64,000 nt of DNA from Asterias rubens. Taxonomy: Eukaryota > Echinodermata > Asteroidea > Forcipulatida > Asteriidae. The translations under genes and the position numbers were made by a program. Below, in pieces: positions 15,501 through 26,300 of the stretch. The DNA lies in assembly GCF_902459465.1 (NCBI RefSeq), contig NC_047073.1:1488001-1552000 (forward strand), in the 5' to 3' direction. Positions within the stretch are counted from its first letter, which is position 1. Every line of letters begins with the position of its first letter. Below the pieces are notes generated by a model. That model did not search any database and was not told the DNA's origin. It saw only the letters and a list, made by a program, of their open reading frames with translations.

Positions 15501-15724
15501 ATTAAGTAATATTTTCTGAAGTTTTCAAAAAAAATTTAATCTAAATTGTTTTAAAACGAAAAAACAAAACAGTATTTCGTTGATGCTTTATGTTGATTTT
15601 GAACCATGTCCTATTTAAAAAATTAAAAAAACATTTTCTTATTTGCTTTTTGTTTTACTCAGGGAGCTCATCTGAAGCCTCATCATCTTCTTCCAACTCA
15701 GACTCAGGCAGTGATGAAGACTGA
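5028..15724 (+). CDS. Six-repeat kelch β-propeller protein with acidic serine-rich tail
   Basis: Fourteen coding exons: 5028-5098, 5951-6029, 6499-6535, 7263-7338, 7913-8001, 8315-8461, 9242-9293, 10247-10347, 10718-10803, 12051-12129, 12564-12649, 13067-13154, 13485-13601 and 15663-15724. They total 1170 nt, giving 389 residues, with all phases consistent and all junctions GT-AG. Six kelch signatures are visible (YIFGG, YVFGG, YVIGG, YLFGG, YVFGG, YVFGG), each preceded by a hydrophobic strand and followed by a W-containing strand, so a six-bladed propeller is expected. The C-terminus is disordered, rich in Ser and Asp/Glu, ending DSGSDED. There is no BTB, F-box or membrane segment, so it resembles the KLHDC/RABEPK type of kelch-only adaptor rather than KLHL proteins. 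I cannot assign an ortholog. Partners and location are unknown. AATAAA is at 15740 and 15811. Exons 12 and 13 have tandemly copied 3' ends (see separate entries). Confidence 0.9.
6673..7046. mobile_element. Long-palindrome fold-back element, 374 bp, TTAA at both ends
   Basis: Nearly the whole element is an inverted repeat. The left end AAAGGAACACGTTGCCTTGG matches the inverse of CCAAGGCAACGTGTTCCTTT, and the centre GGTCGGCCATTTATTG is inverted as ATAAATGGCCGACC. TTAA lies at both outer edges. It occupies kelch intron 3. A left-half copy is at 18275-18380. Non-coding, so it needs a transposase from elsewhere. Confidence 0.8.
7441..7745 (-). mobile_element. S1 SINE, 5'-truncated
   Basis: In kelch intron 4. 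It carries the S1 body (the inverse of CTGGCTGTGGCTGCTG) and an (ATA)n tail near 7445, but lacks the tRNA head. 5' truncation fits retroposition. Confidence 0.65.
8070..8310. repeat. FB-B2 dispersed repeat fragment
   Basis: Shares AATGTCCACAGATTTAC and GTAGAAAGCTT words, in the same order, with 30285-30620, and more weakly with 61970-62120. Ends not defined. Intron 5 of the kelch gene. Confidence 0.45.
9620..10190. repeat. Inverted pair of S3 SINE fragments around an ACTCTTT-rich spacer
   Basis: A minus-oriented S3 fragment (about 9620-9775, with a damaged tRNA B box) and a plus-oriented S3 tail fragment (about 10060-10190) flank a 280-bp spacer rich in ACTCTTT and AAAGAGT words, many in inverted pairs. 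All lies in kelch intron 7. Confidence 0.5.
10355..10640. mobile_element. FB-A element copy, starts 8 bp after kelch exon 8
   Basis: Carries FB-A interior words such as CTCACAATGTTTTATACTAT and the right end TGTCCAGTGCCTTT. It begins almost directly behind the exon 8 donor at 10348. An open frame runs from exon 8 into it, but this is intron. Confidence 0.6.
10943..11175. repeat. HH-family repeat, copy lacking the ribozyme-like end
   Basis: Shares with 52740-53068 and 59235-59572 the words ACACCATGTGTGTATCTACT and TTCTGAAAAGAACTGTCCTG, ending near CTACTTTAGCTTAT. The hammerhead-like segment present in the other two copies is absent. Kelch intron 9. Confidence 0.6.
11705..11726. repeat. Poly-G tract
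   Basis: An uninterrupted run of about 20 G in kelch intron 9. Similar G runs occur near 8557, 29633 and 31482. Confidence 0.8.
12230..12350. mobile_element. Short inverted-repeat element, 'GGGGTCG/ATTTCACAAA' family
   Basis: Opens with CTGGGGTCGGATTTCACAAA and holds ACTAGTC/GACTAGT words; the closing arm is decayed. Same family as 38201-38355, 46591-46724 and 55737-55860. Confidence 0.55.
12529..12560. repeat. Poly-T run forming the polypyrimidine tract of kelch exon 11
   Basis: About 30 T residues directly before the ACAG acceptor of exon 11 (starts 12564). Confidence 0.8.
13132..13275 (+). repeat. Tandem copies of the exon 12 3' end and splice donor
   Basis: The last coding bases and donor of kelch exon 12 (AACCGCAAACCATGTAAGT) are repeated about four times. 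The later copies read CAAACCATGTTAGT twice and CAAACTCTGTAAGT once. Spacing between copies is 33 to 43 nt, and each copy keeps a GT at the donor position. Using the second donor would add exactly 33 nt (11 codons) in frame; use of the third would bring in a TAG. Confidence 0.75.
13570..13735 (+). repeat. Tandem duplication of the exon 13 3' end, donor and C-tract
   Basis: The segment from GCTCACCCACAGATGACAAC through GATCAAAGTAAGTAAC and the following C-rich tract and CCATCATACCGTAC occurs twice, about 80 bp apart. The second copy lies in the intron with a complete donor. Reading through the first donor gives a stop after two codons (AGT AAG TAA), so the first donor is needed for the full protein. 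Confidence 0.8.
13765..13915 (-). mobile_element. S3 SINE, minus orientation
   Basis: Read on the minus strand it has GTCGTGGGTTCGAATCCCAC (a perfect tRNA B box), CATATGCCTGTGA-type words, and a tail through CAGTGCTAACACACATCAGT. It abuts the 61-bp array in kelch intron 13. Confidence 0.7.
13930..15208. repeat. 61-bp minisatellite, about 21 units
   Basis: The unit begins TTCACACTATCACTCAACTA and ends CATTGCGTGCACATTACG. Starts step by exactly 61 bp (13930, 13991 and so on) and units differ at few positions, notably AGTGCACTCC versus AATGCGCTCC and CCCACTCC versus CCCGCTCC. Variants recur in blocks, which suggests unequal exchange. The array sits in kelch intron 13, between an S3 SINE and a fold-back whose arm carries the same 27-bp end. 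Confidence 0.95.
15180..15407. mobile_element. Fold-back element whose end matches the 61-bp unit
   Basis: AGACTACATTTTTCA at about 15224 is inverted as TGAAAAATGTAGTCT near 15345, and TTTGGTGTGAT as ATCACACCGAA in the inner arms. Further out, CACATTACT and the CTCCCTCATTGC word of the last array unit are inverted as AGTAATGTG and GGAGGGAGTGAGCGG at 15375-15405. Arms are about 90 bp. Confidence 0.75.
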
Positions 15725-16019
15725 CCCCCTAGAACTGCCAATAAATGTTTACAAAACAAAACACAAGTTTTCTTAGAATAACACTTCATCGAAAGTCTTC
15801 AGCAAAGAATAATAAAATAACTATTTTTTGTCTTTCAAGTTCACACTTACTAAAGGCCTACATAACAAAAACTGAAGGTAAAAAAAATTACTAAAAAAGG
15901 ATTATCTAAAGGATTGACACCTTACATATATTCACTTTAAAATGGAACCTGCTTAGTTCAAAATGTTAAACCAATAACTATATTTCGTTTATCAATGTTT
16001 TCAAAGAGCAGTATCCGAA

Positions 16020-16230
16020 AAACAGCAATAGCTATTTGGATTTGTTAATATTTGAGTAAGAAATTACCTTGAGTGGGAAATTACCTCTTTCTCAAAAACT
16101 GCGTTACTTCAGACAGAGCCGTTTCTCACAATTTTTTATACTATTAACAGCTCTCCATTACTCTTTAACATGTACGTTTTTATGCCAACAATTATTTTGA
16201 GTAATTGCCAATAGTGTCCAGCGCCTTTAA
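16020..16230. mobile_element. FB-A element, right half
   Basis: Has AATATTTGAGTAAGAAATTACC, TTTCTCACAATTTTTTATAC, and the end TAATTGCCAATAGTGTCCAG, all in FB-A order. Left terminus not found. Confidence 0.6.
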
Positions 16231-16639
16231 ACAGACATTGATTGCATTTCTTTCAATGTCATAGTTTATCGTCACTTTGCCCTTTTCATTCCACGAGGCA
16301 AAGTCCAGATTTCTTGTGTAAATTCTACGACAATGCAATCTTATGTTTGTATAATTTCAAAAATAATGTGTAAAATATTTTTGAATGGTAATAAGGTAAA
16401 ATGTAAGGAAAAGGTTTGTATATATTTTGTAAAAATATCATACACGAGAATCATTGTAATAATATGATTATTATGTACCGACCCAATTTCAATTGTGTCT
16501 TACGTAATCGATTGATATAAGGGGTTTGTCATTAAAATTAATAATAACTATCTTTTCTTATAACGATTTATGTTTGGCCATCTCAAAGCACTTAATAACA
16601 TGTTAAGACAAATTTGCCAAGTTTTTTTTTTATATTATG

Positions 16640-16925
16640 AGACAGATTTATACAGCACCTTTTTCAAGGTGCTGTTGCACAATCTGCAGCCAATCATGCC
16701 AGAAAATACAAGGGAAACCCCCTTCCTGTAACGTTAAATGTTTGCGTATCCTTTTATGTACATAACACAACACACGGGACCTACAGCTTTACGTCCCATC
16801 CGAATGGACGAAGCAATAATGGTTAGTATATTGCTTAAGGACACAAATGTCAAGAGCGGGACTTGAACCCACACTCAACCTTGAGTCCGGTGTGATTGAC
16901 CACTCTGCCAAGACGCACCAAATTA
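16640..16925 (-). mobile_element. S1 SINE, diverged
   Basis: Head near 16925-16850 with the B box GGGTTCAAGTCCC on the minus strand; the body has the inverse of the 'cap' words seen in other S1 copies (TTTACGTCCCATCCGAA). Confidence 0.65.
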
Positions 16926-17694
16926 AAACGATTTGAAAGTGAGTGTTCAGGTTCACAATGGACAAGCATTGTTGCATCAAGTGGTTATGAAATAAAAACT
17001 GTGCAAAGAGTCACTCTTTCATACAGGTCTTTTGACGGTAAGCAGTTGTAACTGTTATATTTGTATTCGTACAGACTAAGGTTTGATAATGCTTTTAACT
17101 TGGCCCAATTTCATCGAGCTGCTTAAGCAGAAAAGCACTTTGCATATGCCGACAATAAGGTTACCAGCCAATAATAACATTCCACATGTACCGAATTGTG
17201 ACTGGTGTCCTACTTATGTTTGCTTAGAACAACATTTTTATGCACTACATGTATATAAAGCATCTGTGTGAAATTGGGCCCTTGGGTTTTGTGGCAAGTT
17301 TTTTTATGTTAAAAAATAACGTTTGTGGAAAATATTTGTACACAATTGTTTTCAATATCAGTTTAATTTTGAAGTCCAAATAAATACTTCACTATATAAG
17401 TAGACCTTCTCTTTACTGAATAATTTATTCCTTTTACCTCCCCATCACCGAAGTAAACATTTATTGTCTAAAAAGGTTTATCAAAACATTACATGAATAA
17501 ATATATTAAATAGGATTTGACCTTTGCATGATGGATAACTAAGAGATGTTTGTAGTACACCAAAGAATTACTTCTTCAGAGCATACTGATCGAAACGCAA
17601 GTCATCAACTACTGGTTCTTTTCAGAACCAACAATACTTATACGAAATAATAAATATAACCACAGCTCAGTCTTGAAAAGTTGTGTTGTTACTG

Positions 17695-18270
17695 GTATGC
17701 TTACTCTCTGAATCAAGATAATGTACAGCAATTTGGAATTGGATGCAAAACTGCAGCAACTGGTACTAGTCTTTGAATTAAGATAAGGTACACTGGTTGA
17801 AAACCAGCCAGGTGTGTTCTTACTCTATGAGTAAAGATAAGGTAGAGGAGTTGGTAATGTTTGCAAAACTGCAGCAACTGGCATTAATTTGAATCAAGAT
17901 ACACCACAAAATCAAGATAGGGTACACAAATTTGTACTGGTTGCAAAACCAGCCAGGTGCGTTCTAACTCTAGGTACAACAATTTGTACTGGTTGCAAAA
18001 CCAGCCAGGTGCGTTCTAACTCTATGAATCAAGATATGGTACAGTGGTTGGTAATGGTTGCAAACTGCAGCAACTGGTATTAGTCTTTGAATCAAGAAAA
18101 GGTACAACAATTTGTACTGGTTGCAAAACCAGCCAGGTGCGTTCTAACTCTATGAATCAAGATAAGGTACAACAATTTGTACTGGTTGCAAACTGCAGCA
18201 ACTGGTATTAGTCTTTGAATCAAGATAAGGTACAACAATTTGTACTGGTTGCAAAACTGCAGCAATGTAT
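17695..18270. repeat. Mixed minisatellite, 54-65-bp units of two types
   Basis: About nine units built from a common start (GAATCAAGATAAGGTACA) joined to either GCAAAACCAGCCAGGTGCGT or GCAAACTGCAGCAACTGGTA. The two unit types alternate irregularly. It ends where a fold-back half-copy begins. Confidence 0.8.
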
Positions 18271-18274
18271 TTTA

Positions 18275-18380
18275 AAGGATCACATTGCCTTGGATCGGTC
18301 GAGTTGGTCTTTGAAAAGCATTTGTAACCATTTGTTATAAAATGCATATGATTAGAAAGATACTTTAAAAGTAGGTAGAG
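18275..18380. mobile_element. Half-copy of the 374-bp fold-back
   Basis: Matches the left arm of 6673-7046: CATTGCCTTGGATCGGTCGA, then TTGTAACCATTTGTTATAAA. The right arm is missing. Confidence 0.7.
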
Positions 18381-20354
18381 TGCCGGCACCTTAATCTGAA
18401 GGTGCGAGTCCAACGCTAGTCAATTTTTCTTTGTTCCAGCCCAAATATCAAAATGTGATGACACATCACTAGACGGTGATACTGACAACTCATCTTAAGA
18501 TGAATCTTGGTGTTTGTGAAAAGGAGCCCCTTCTTATCAAAATATACATAAACATGCAGATTTTTGTTTATATTCTAATGAATAGGTAGCATTTAATTTG
18601 CATAAAATTTACAACACTGTGGAGACAACCACAATTGAAATTGATGTTGTAACAAAAAGGGGGAAATATACTGATGTGGAAAAACATTTATGCATTACTT
18701 TGTTGAGTTGAAACAAAAATACATAAGGTCCTGTATTAAAGCTGCTATTTGGTAATACAATAATCGCAGTAGGGAATGTATACAATTTAAGGCACTCTTA
18801 AAACATCAGTAGATTCATGATACCTCCACCACGTTATAAGTTCTTGCATTCAATGTTTGTAAAATTATAAATTATAATGTTATAAAAATATACAACCCAT
18901 AAAATGCAACACAATGTAACTGTACTAATTTTTAATTTTAATTTACATCTGGCAAAGTGTATTGCCTTGATATCCAAGTTGGGTGACTTGAAATGTGAAG
19001 CAACCACCAAGCCCACTGGACGCCATTTTGGTATGCAACTCATTTAATTACTAAAGTAGATCAGTGCAGACAATGACCATCGCTACCAATGCCAAGACAA
19101 ACCATTTGCTTACTGAAATGGTGTACGCCCTACTTCAATTTTGTTGTACTTCCTGCATCTTATGGTGAAATACAATCTTTGCCAGTTATAAAGGTGCTCA
19201 AATGGTGACGTTTGAGACGCTGGCGGCAGCAGTCATAACTGCGCCAACATGATCAGTATTGCGGGCGTAGGTCTGAGCACACGCACTACTGGCGAGAATT
19301 GTGAAAAAAGACCGTCCGAAAGTCTCCCGATAATTCCATTCAGCTCTATGAAGCCAAGATTTGCACCAACTAAACCGTTTAAATTCCTCTGTATTAAATT
19401 GTCCATCAGTCATTGGATAAAATGGTAGATAACCAAAATTTATGAGTTAACATTTTTTTTAATGTTTTTTTTTTTACTAGAATAAATATAATACATAGTT
19501 TCAGAACAAAATAAACCGCTACTATATAAACGAATCTGGGCAATATTCAAAAAGAAAAAAAGACGAGCTTTCGCTGGGTCATGGCCATGTGAAAAAGGAC
19601 TGAGCCAAAGCTTGCGCCCCATGCCTATGTTTTAACATTTGTAGCTGTGTTAATATCACACATTTGAACACCCCAACAGGATAAGCTCTTCACCAATAGA
19701 AATATCCAAACTGTCTGGGGTATTTATGAACTAAGTTATATAAAGTCTGCACCCAACATAATGTAATCTATCAACGTTTGGCTACTACAAAGTCTTTCTA
19801 GAGTGGGAATTACCTTCGGACCCGCCACAAATAGACTATGAGCAACTTTGAGTGCACTCGATGGTTAACTAAAAGGTGGACTATTTTGACTCAAACCTCT
19901 GCTGGTCCACCATTGGTTGGCTACTGTGGTCAACCATTTGGAACCAGCCTCATGACCATAGTTTCTTCCGTAGTCCCGATAGCATGTTTCATGCTAACAT
20001 AGCGCAGAGGGGAACCAGTGACACAATAGCTAAAAACACTGAAGGCAATGGAGTGTTGAATACCGTGGAACCCGCGGTTGACTAGACTTCCAATCGTGTC
20101 GTTCGAGTGAGTGCGTCACTGCGCATGTACTGGCTGGTCAGAAGTCAACTAAATGTGCAAACTCAAACTTGTTCTAAATTGCCCTATAATTTATATATTG
20201 GGAGACTAAGATTGTGGGTTCCCCAGATCTAACAATTCGAAAGTCGAAATTTGCCTAAAAACTAAAAAATGGCATCGCACATGAATTGCTCCGAAGCCGA
20301 TACGCACAGCTAACAAACAACACACACAAAACGTTTAGATCTCCAAGATCTACC

Positions 20355-23300
20355 TCAGACGGTTTGGGGTTGCGTCAACTCTTTTGGTTTAGGCGGTTCA
20401 TAACCGTATAAGAACGTTGCTCCTATAACAAATGTGGCTCCAACGAAAAAATAACTGGAAAAAAAACACAAGGAAAATAAAAATAAAACTTAACTATAAT
20501 AATTAAAATGAATTTCAATTAATTATTTTAAACAACAAACAATTTATTAGAGCAGGATTTGAACCTGCGACCTCCGGATTAACAAGCCGGCGGTAAGTAA
20601 TAAGAACATCTGTCTCCCAGCCATTCTGTCATCACATGGGAAATAAACATGGCTGAAGGAGGACTCAAGGAATCAAAAGTGCGCACTATCAGAAGTTTAT
20701 GGGGCGTCTTGGTCAAGCGGATAAGAGCACTGAACTCAAGCTCTGGTGTTTCTGTTCAGCAGAATGTGTGTTTGAGAGTCGTGACACTTGTGTTCCTGAG
20801 CAAGACACTTAACTATGATTGTTTCTCTCCACCCACGGGTAATTGGGTACCTGTGAGAGCAGAGATGGTTCTTGTGATTGATTTAGCTGAGTAGCGCATA
20901 TTTGTTGCACAGGCTGTATACTCCCCATGAAGCTGAGATGGTTTAAGGAATGAATTTAATGGCCACGTGACAAGGGGTAATGATGTTGGAGCGCTTTGAG
21001 AAGCCCTTTAGGTGTGTAAAGCGCAAAAGAAAAACCAACTATTATTATAACTAATATTATCTGTACACAGTTTGCCGCTATATGAGGGAGGGTGGACCAC
21101 AGAATCCCCCGAAAGAAAAAATCTGCTACCACACCGCCACCTTAATCCGGATGTCGTAGGTTCAAATTCGGCACTTAAGAAACAAATGAAGATTTCTTAC
21201 CTTGTTGGGATGAAATCACTGAGTAAATAATAAGACACAATGGTGGATAAAATGATTGAGAGTGACGTCGCAAAACCCTTTAAGATGTTGTCTGCGTACT
21301 TGATGACAACGGCAACAAGTAAACCACTACAAGCCTGCCAAGGGATAAAAAAACAAGAATGTAACAGGACTCGGGAAAGTACTAAGTATACAGTGCTAAC
21401 ACACATTGGTGTTTGGGTAAAAACCAACAATTAATATTCTTTATCCCCGATGCAAATTTAATATCTATTATCGTTGCGGTACCCGCTGCCAAAACATAGG
21501 AATCAAACTGCCTCTAGCTACCGGGCAATCTCGGTAGTCTAGTTGGTAAGACACTGCTCTAGAATTGCAAGGGTCGTGGGTTCGAATCCCACCCGAGTAA
21601 CATGCCTGTGATAATTGTTCACAGGACTCGGGAAAGTACTGAGTATACAGTGCTAACACACATCCGTGTTTGGGTAAAAACAAAAATTAATATTCTTTAT
21701 CCCGATGCAAATTTAACATCTATTATGTATCTATAAGAGAGCTAGACTAGGGGCCATTAATCCTATCTCGAGTTAGGATGAACCAGATATTTTGGATCAA
21801 AGGTCTCCAACATTGGAAGTTTTCAATGGATTTTTTTCTGGCTGTAAAAACAAACAACTTTGTAGTTTGATTAAGAATGAAGTTGTCCCTCTTGGCCAGC
21901 TGGGTATTTTACTTCATCTTTTTCGTTTGCTAACATTGACTTTTCTGAACATGCTGGATAAGTGAAATAAACCTAAACCCACCTGGAGGAACACCACCAG
22001 CCATGTGAGTGTATTGTAACCTTGGAAAAACCCATTCGCTTGCACCTCCTTGCCGTCGTTAAATATAACTCCACCTAACCCAAATAAAATACCGAAGAAA
22101 GCTGCAAAAAAAGAAATATATATATATATAAATCATTCACTTTTTTTAAAATAATTTTTTAATAATACTAATTATTTAGTAACTTTTTTTTAATAAGAAA
22201 CCTTATAACGTGCCGGTATCTGTCAAGTTTCGATGCTCATGCATGTCATTGCACGGAGCAGAATACAAATATAGCAATATAACAATAATAATATAGCAAT
22301 ATAACAATAATAATATAGCAATATAACAATAATAATATAGCAATACAACAAAGAAGCTTTACAAATAATTCTGATATCAGGAAATATCCTAGGAAATCAC
22401 ACGCTCGTTTTTGACATTTTAAGGCTGCTATTTCAATTATATATTATAATAAAAACCTGTCATTGATTGAATTAATTTGGATAAAATCACAGCAAGAACA
22501 TGCCAAAAACACATACACAACAATAGGCGAAAAGACAGAAATAAGACATGCCAAAATAGAACACAAGATAGAAATATTACACAAAAATATACCTGGATAG
22601 CCCCAAAAAGACAAGAGATTAGACTTGTTGGGGTCCTTAACAATTCATCAGTTCACAACATAAGAATTTGTATTTATAGATAGTTTTGTTAGTAATGCAG
22701 ATGAAAGGAAATTACAATGAATAGTACTTATATGGCACATTACTGGTCTCAAAAGCATGAACCACAAAAGTGCCAAAGAAGCAAAGAGAAATACAATAAA
22801 TAGTGATAAATTAAGCACTAGCAATACATAACAAAAATATGAAATTAAGTTATATTAATAGCAAAAACAGAATGTGATATAAAAAACTTTTACAAAGGGA
22901 AGTAAGCCACAATGGACAGCCAGATTGCTTTATTGGAGCGTGCAAAATGGCAATGCGCAAATTCTCTCGTGTAGAAATAACCCATCGTTCGTCACAACAT
23001 GGCAATCAAGCGGACTGTTCTGGTTGCCCACTAGATAGCAGCGTACGCCTACTGGAGCGTTCCCTCAAGCCTTGAAAGTGCCCGACACTAAAGCTCGGTT
23101 CATACTTCCTGCAAAATCGAATTTGACTTCGGCTACAGCTATGGCTAGATCAGCGCATCTGTCAGTGTTGAAGATTAGGCAGAAGTGTGCGATCACATGT
23201 ACCTGTAGCCAAAGTCGCCATTCGAAAGTCGCCATTTCGGACATGACCTACCATTCTCACTCACCTAGTTGTATATTCCGTAGCCATAAAGACTGCTTGG

Positions 23301-26300
23301 TACCCTTGAGGATCTTTTCAAAGTAAACACCAGCAAACCCACTGGAGAAACAGGCAGAGAGTACGGCTACCAGACCTATCATCTGGTTCTTTGGTGGTAG
23401 AGATTCCTTTGTCTCCTCAGGAGAGCTTGACGGCATCTGTAAGAAACCAGACACAGCCAAAATAAGCTCCTTACAAATCTGCTAATAATAACAATAAGAG
23501 TAATAATAACTATAATCATAATAATAAAACACATTTAGATAGTGCCAACTCCATTTAAAAATGCTCCCAGGCACTTTACAACCAGGAAAACTTAAACATT
23601 AAAGCACAAAAAGTAAATTCATGAAAAGGTCAAAAATAAGATCCACAAAATGTAATAATTAAAACAATTAAAGGTAAAAGTATACAGATATATGCGATAG
23701 ACCTTATGCACATGACGTCATTTCAGTACGGCGCCCTTGCCTTGAGGTCAAAAGGAGGTTGTTCATTGGCCAATCTATGTGCGTTTCGTTTGTTTCGTCA
23801 CCGTTTGACCTCAAAGATGGCTGCTGGATGATGTCAATGCATAAGGTCTATAAATCACTCAGTAAAAACAACATAACAAAATAAAGATTCTGAAAAAGTT
23901 AACAGAATATATATTAATTGAAATGAAACCAGTAAAAAATCATAAAAGGAGAATGCACAAAATAGAAAAACCATAAAGAACCACCCGATAAAAACCACAA
24001 CAATGCAGTCATAATAATAAATATGTACAAATAAATAATAATAATAAATATGTACAAATAAATTATAGATGTTATTGCATTGGTGATAACAAATATTAGT
24101 TTTTACCCTCAAACCTTTTTGTACCAAACACTGCATACTCAGTAGTTTCAGCAAGTTCTGTAAAAAAAAACTTCACGGGCAAAACACTCAGGTGGGATTC
24201 TAACTGAACCCACGACCTTTGCACTGCTAGAGCAGATGTCAGGGTTCAAATCCCAACTGAGTGATATGGTTGCAGATTTTTGATTTCACAGAACTCGGGA
24301 AAGTACTGAGTATACAGTGTTAATACACATTGGTTTAAGGGTAAAAAAACAAAATTATACAAATAAATATACATTAAAAAATTTACATTAAAATTACAAT
24401 GGAAAGAAGATAAAAATACATCAAAAGTAGAAATGTATGTAATGACTATAGAGCAAATGCACAGCAGAAAATAGAGTGAATATGACAACAGCTGTGAATC
24501 ACAACAAATTCAATAAAAAAGTATTTTTGTTCAACAACAGTACAATGAGCACAAAAAACATTAGTATAATTTATAAAGGTTCTCACAAAAAAATAGAACT
24601 TAAATTCAAAGTGTATAAACAAGGACAAATACCAATAGGAGACTTTCCAACGCTAGGTGGCAGCAGACATACCGGGTAAATTTCCATTGTTTACGTAGTT
24701 CTGAACATGCGCATAATTCTGAGAACAATGGATTTACCCGGTAAGTCTGCTGCCCTCTATCATCCCAGAAAGTCTCCCATTGAAAGACAAACAAATTAAT
24801 GTAAAAGCAGTGTTGATCAAATAAATTTGTAACATTAAATATTTTGGATGCACACAGTCGTAAATTCTGTACACATACCATTTTTCAACACAATAAAACA
24901 CAGAGTCCGCAGACGGTGGCAGCGCACAACTCATTCCACTTGAAAGTGAGCAAGCGTTGTAACGTTTGTGCAAGTGGAGCGCACCCAAGCTGCCTCAATG
25001 GAACCAACTAAGACATACCTGTACTAATACAACCCCAGCCATGAGGAGGACCAGTGATATCCATTTAGTGGCGCTCAGCTGCCTATTCAGCATCAACACT
25101 GAAAACAACGCCGTCGTTAAAATCTTCAACTGGTACGTGACCTACAAATCGCGGAGATATAAAATGGAAAAAGTCTTTAATAGGATTGAATTGAATGGAA
25201 AATGTCACTTAAAGCCATTGGACACTTTTGGTAAAAAAAAAATAAATAAAAGTTCATAGATTTACAAATAATTTACAGGGTTTACAGAAGGTAATGGTGA
25301 AAGACTTCTCTTGAAATATTATTCCATGAAATGCTTTACTTTTTAAGAAAACATTAAAACAATAACAATTCTCGATATCGAGAAGTACGGATTTATTTTA
25401 AAAACATGTCATGACACGGCGAAGCGTGCAGAAACAAGGGTGTGTTTTCCCGTTATTTTCTCCCGACTCCGATGACCGATTGAGCCTAATTTTTCACAGG
25501 TTTGTTATTTTATATAGAAGTTGTGATACACGAAGTGTGGGCCTTGGACACCACTGTTTACCGAAAGTGTCCAATGGCTTTAAGCGTGTTTCAAAGCAAT
25601 GGTTAAGTGTCTTGCTTAAGGGCACAAGAGTCATGGCTGGGGATTCAAACCCACACTCTGCTGATTAGAAACACCAGAGTTTGAATTCGGTGCTCTTCAC
25701 CGCTCGGCCACAACACTTCCATATGTTCACCATGGATTTGCATTGTTACGTCACTCGTGTGCTTACCGTGAGTTGGCCAGCACTAACCTTGCTTACGGTA
25801 AACAGCTTTATGAAATAGAAATTCTCCTAAGAATTGTAAGCACCAAAATGGCTCCTTACATATTTTATGAAATTGGTCCATGGAAGCTCCCGCAGTAAAC
25901 ACAAAATTGGCCGTTAAGCAGCTCTATGAAAATAGGCACTGAACCGGAATTCGATGCTCAGCACATGACACCCTATGGGTTTCGCCCAACGACTTACCTG
26001 ATATGTTGCTGCGTCTAGGTTTGACAGAGCTACAAAGAGGAGGTTGTTCTGTAAAGTGTAGAGGCCTGATGGTATAGCTAGCTTCAGAGTGTCCCATGGC
26101 TTGCTGATGATCTGGCTGTGAATTATCTTCACCAGATTATTCAGTGACCACCCACCTAGCATTGGAGACAGAGAATATATAATAAAGATATAATAGTATC
26201 GAAGTCTTATTTACCAACAAGGTACTCTTAGTTTAAGCATACTTACAGAAAGATGAATTCTGAATGTTGAGACCCAACTATGTAGCACCTTAAATAATAG

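Larger units (their letters stand above)
15725..20354. other. Intergenic space between convergent kelch and SLC35A3 genes
   Basis: Holds an FB-A copy (16020-16230), an S1 SINE (16640-16925), a mixed minisatellite (17695-18270) and a fold-back half-copy (18275-18380). Minus-strand AATAAA signals at 17424 and 17459 could end the SLC35A3 transcript, which would imply a 2.9-kb 3' UTR. Between 18420 and 20350 I see no gene and no clear repeat. Confidence 0.6.

Noticed and set aside
21540..21600. tRNA-like sequences with good A and B boxes (also near 1660-1770, 26440-26530, 40900-40980)
   Set aside because: Acceptor arms do not pair and each runs into a shared SINE body, so they are SINE heads, not tRNA genes.
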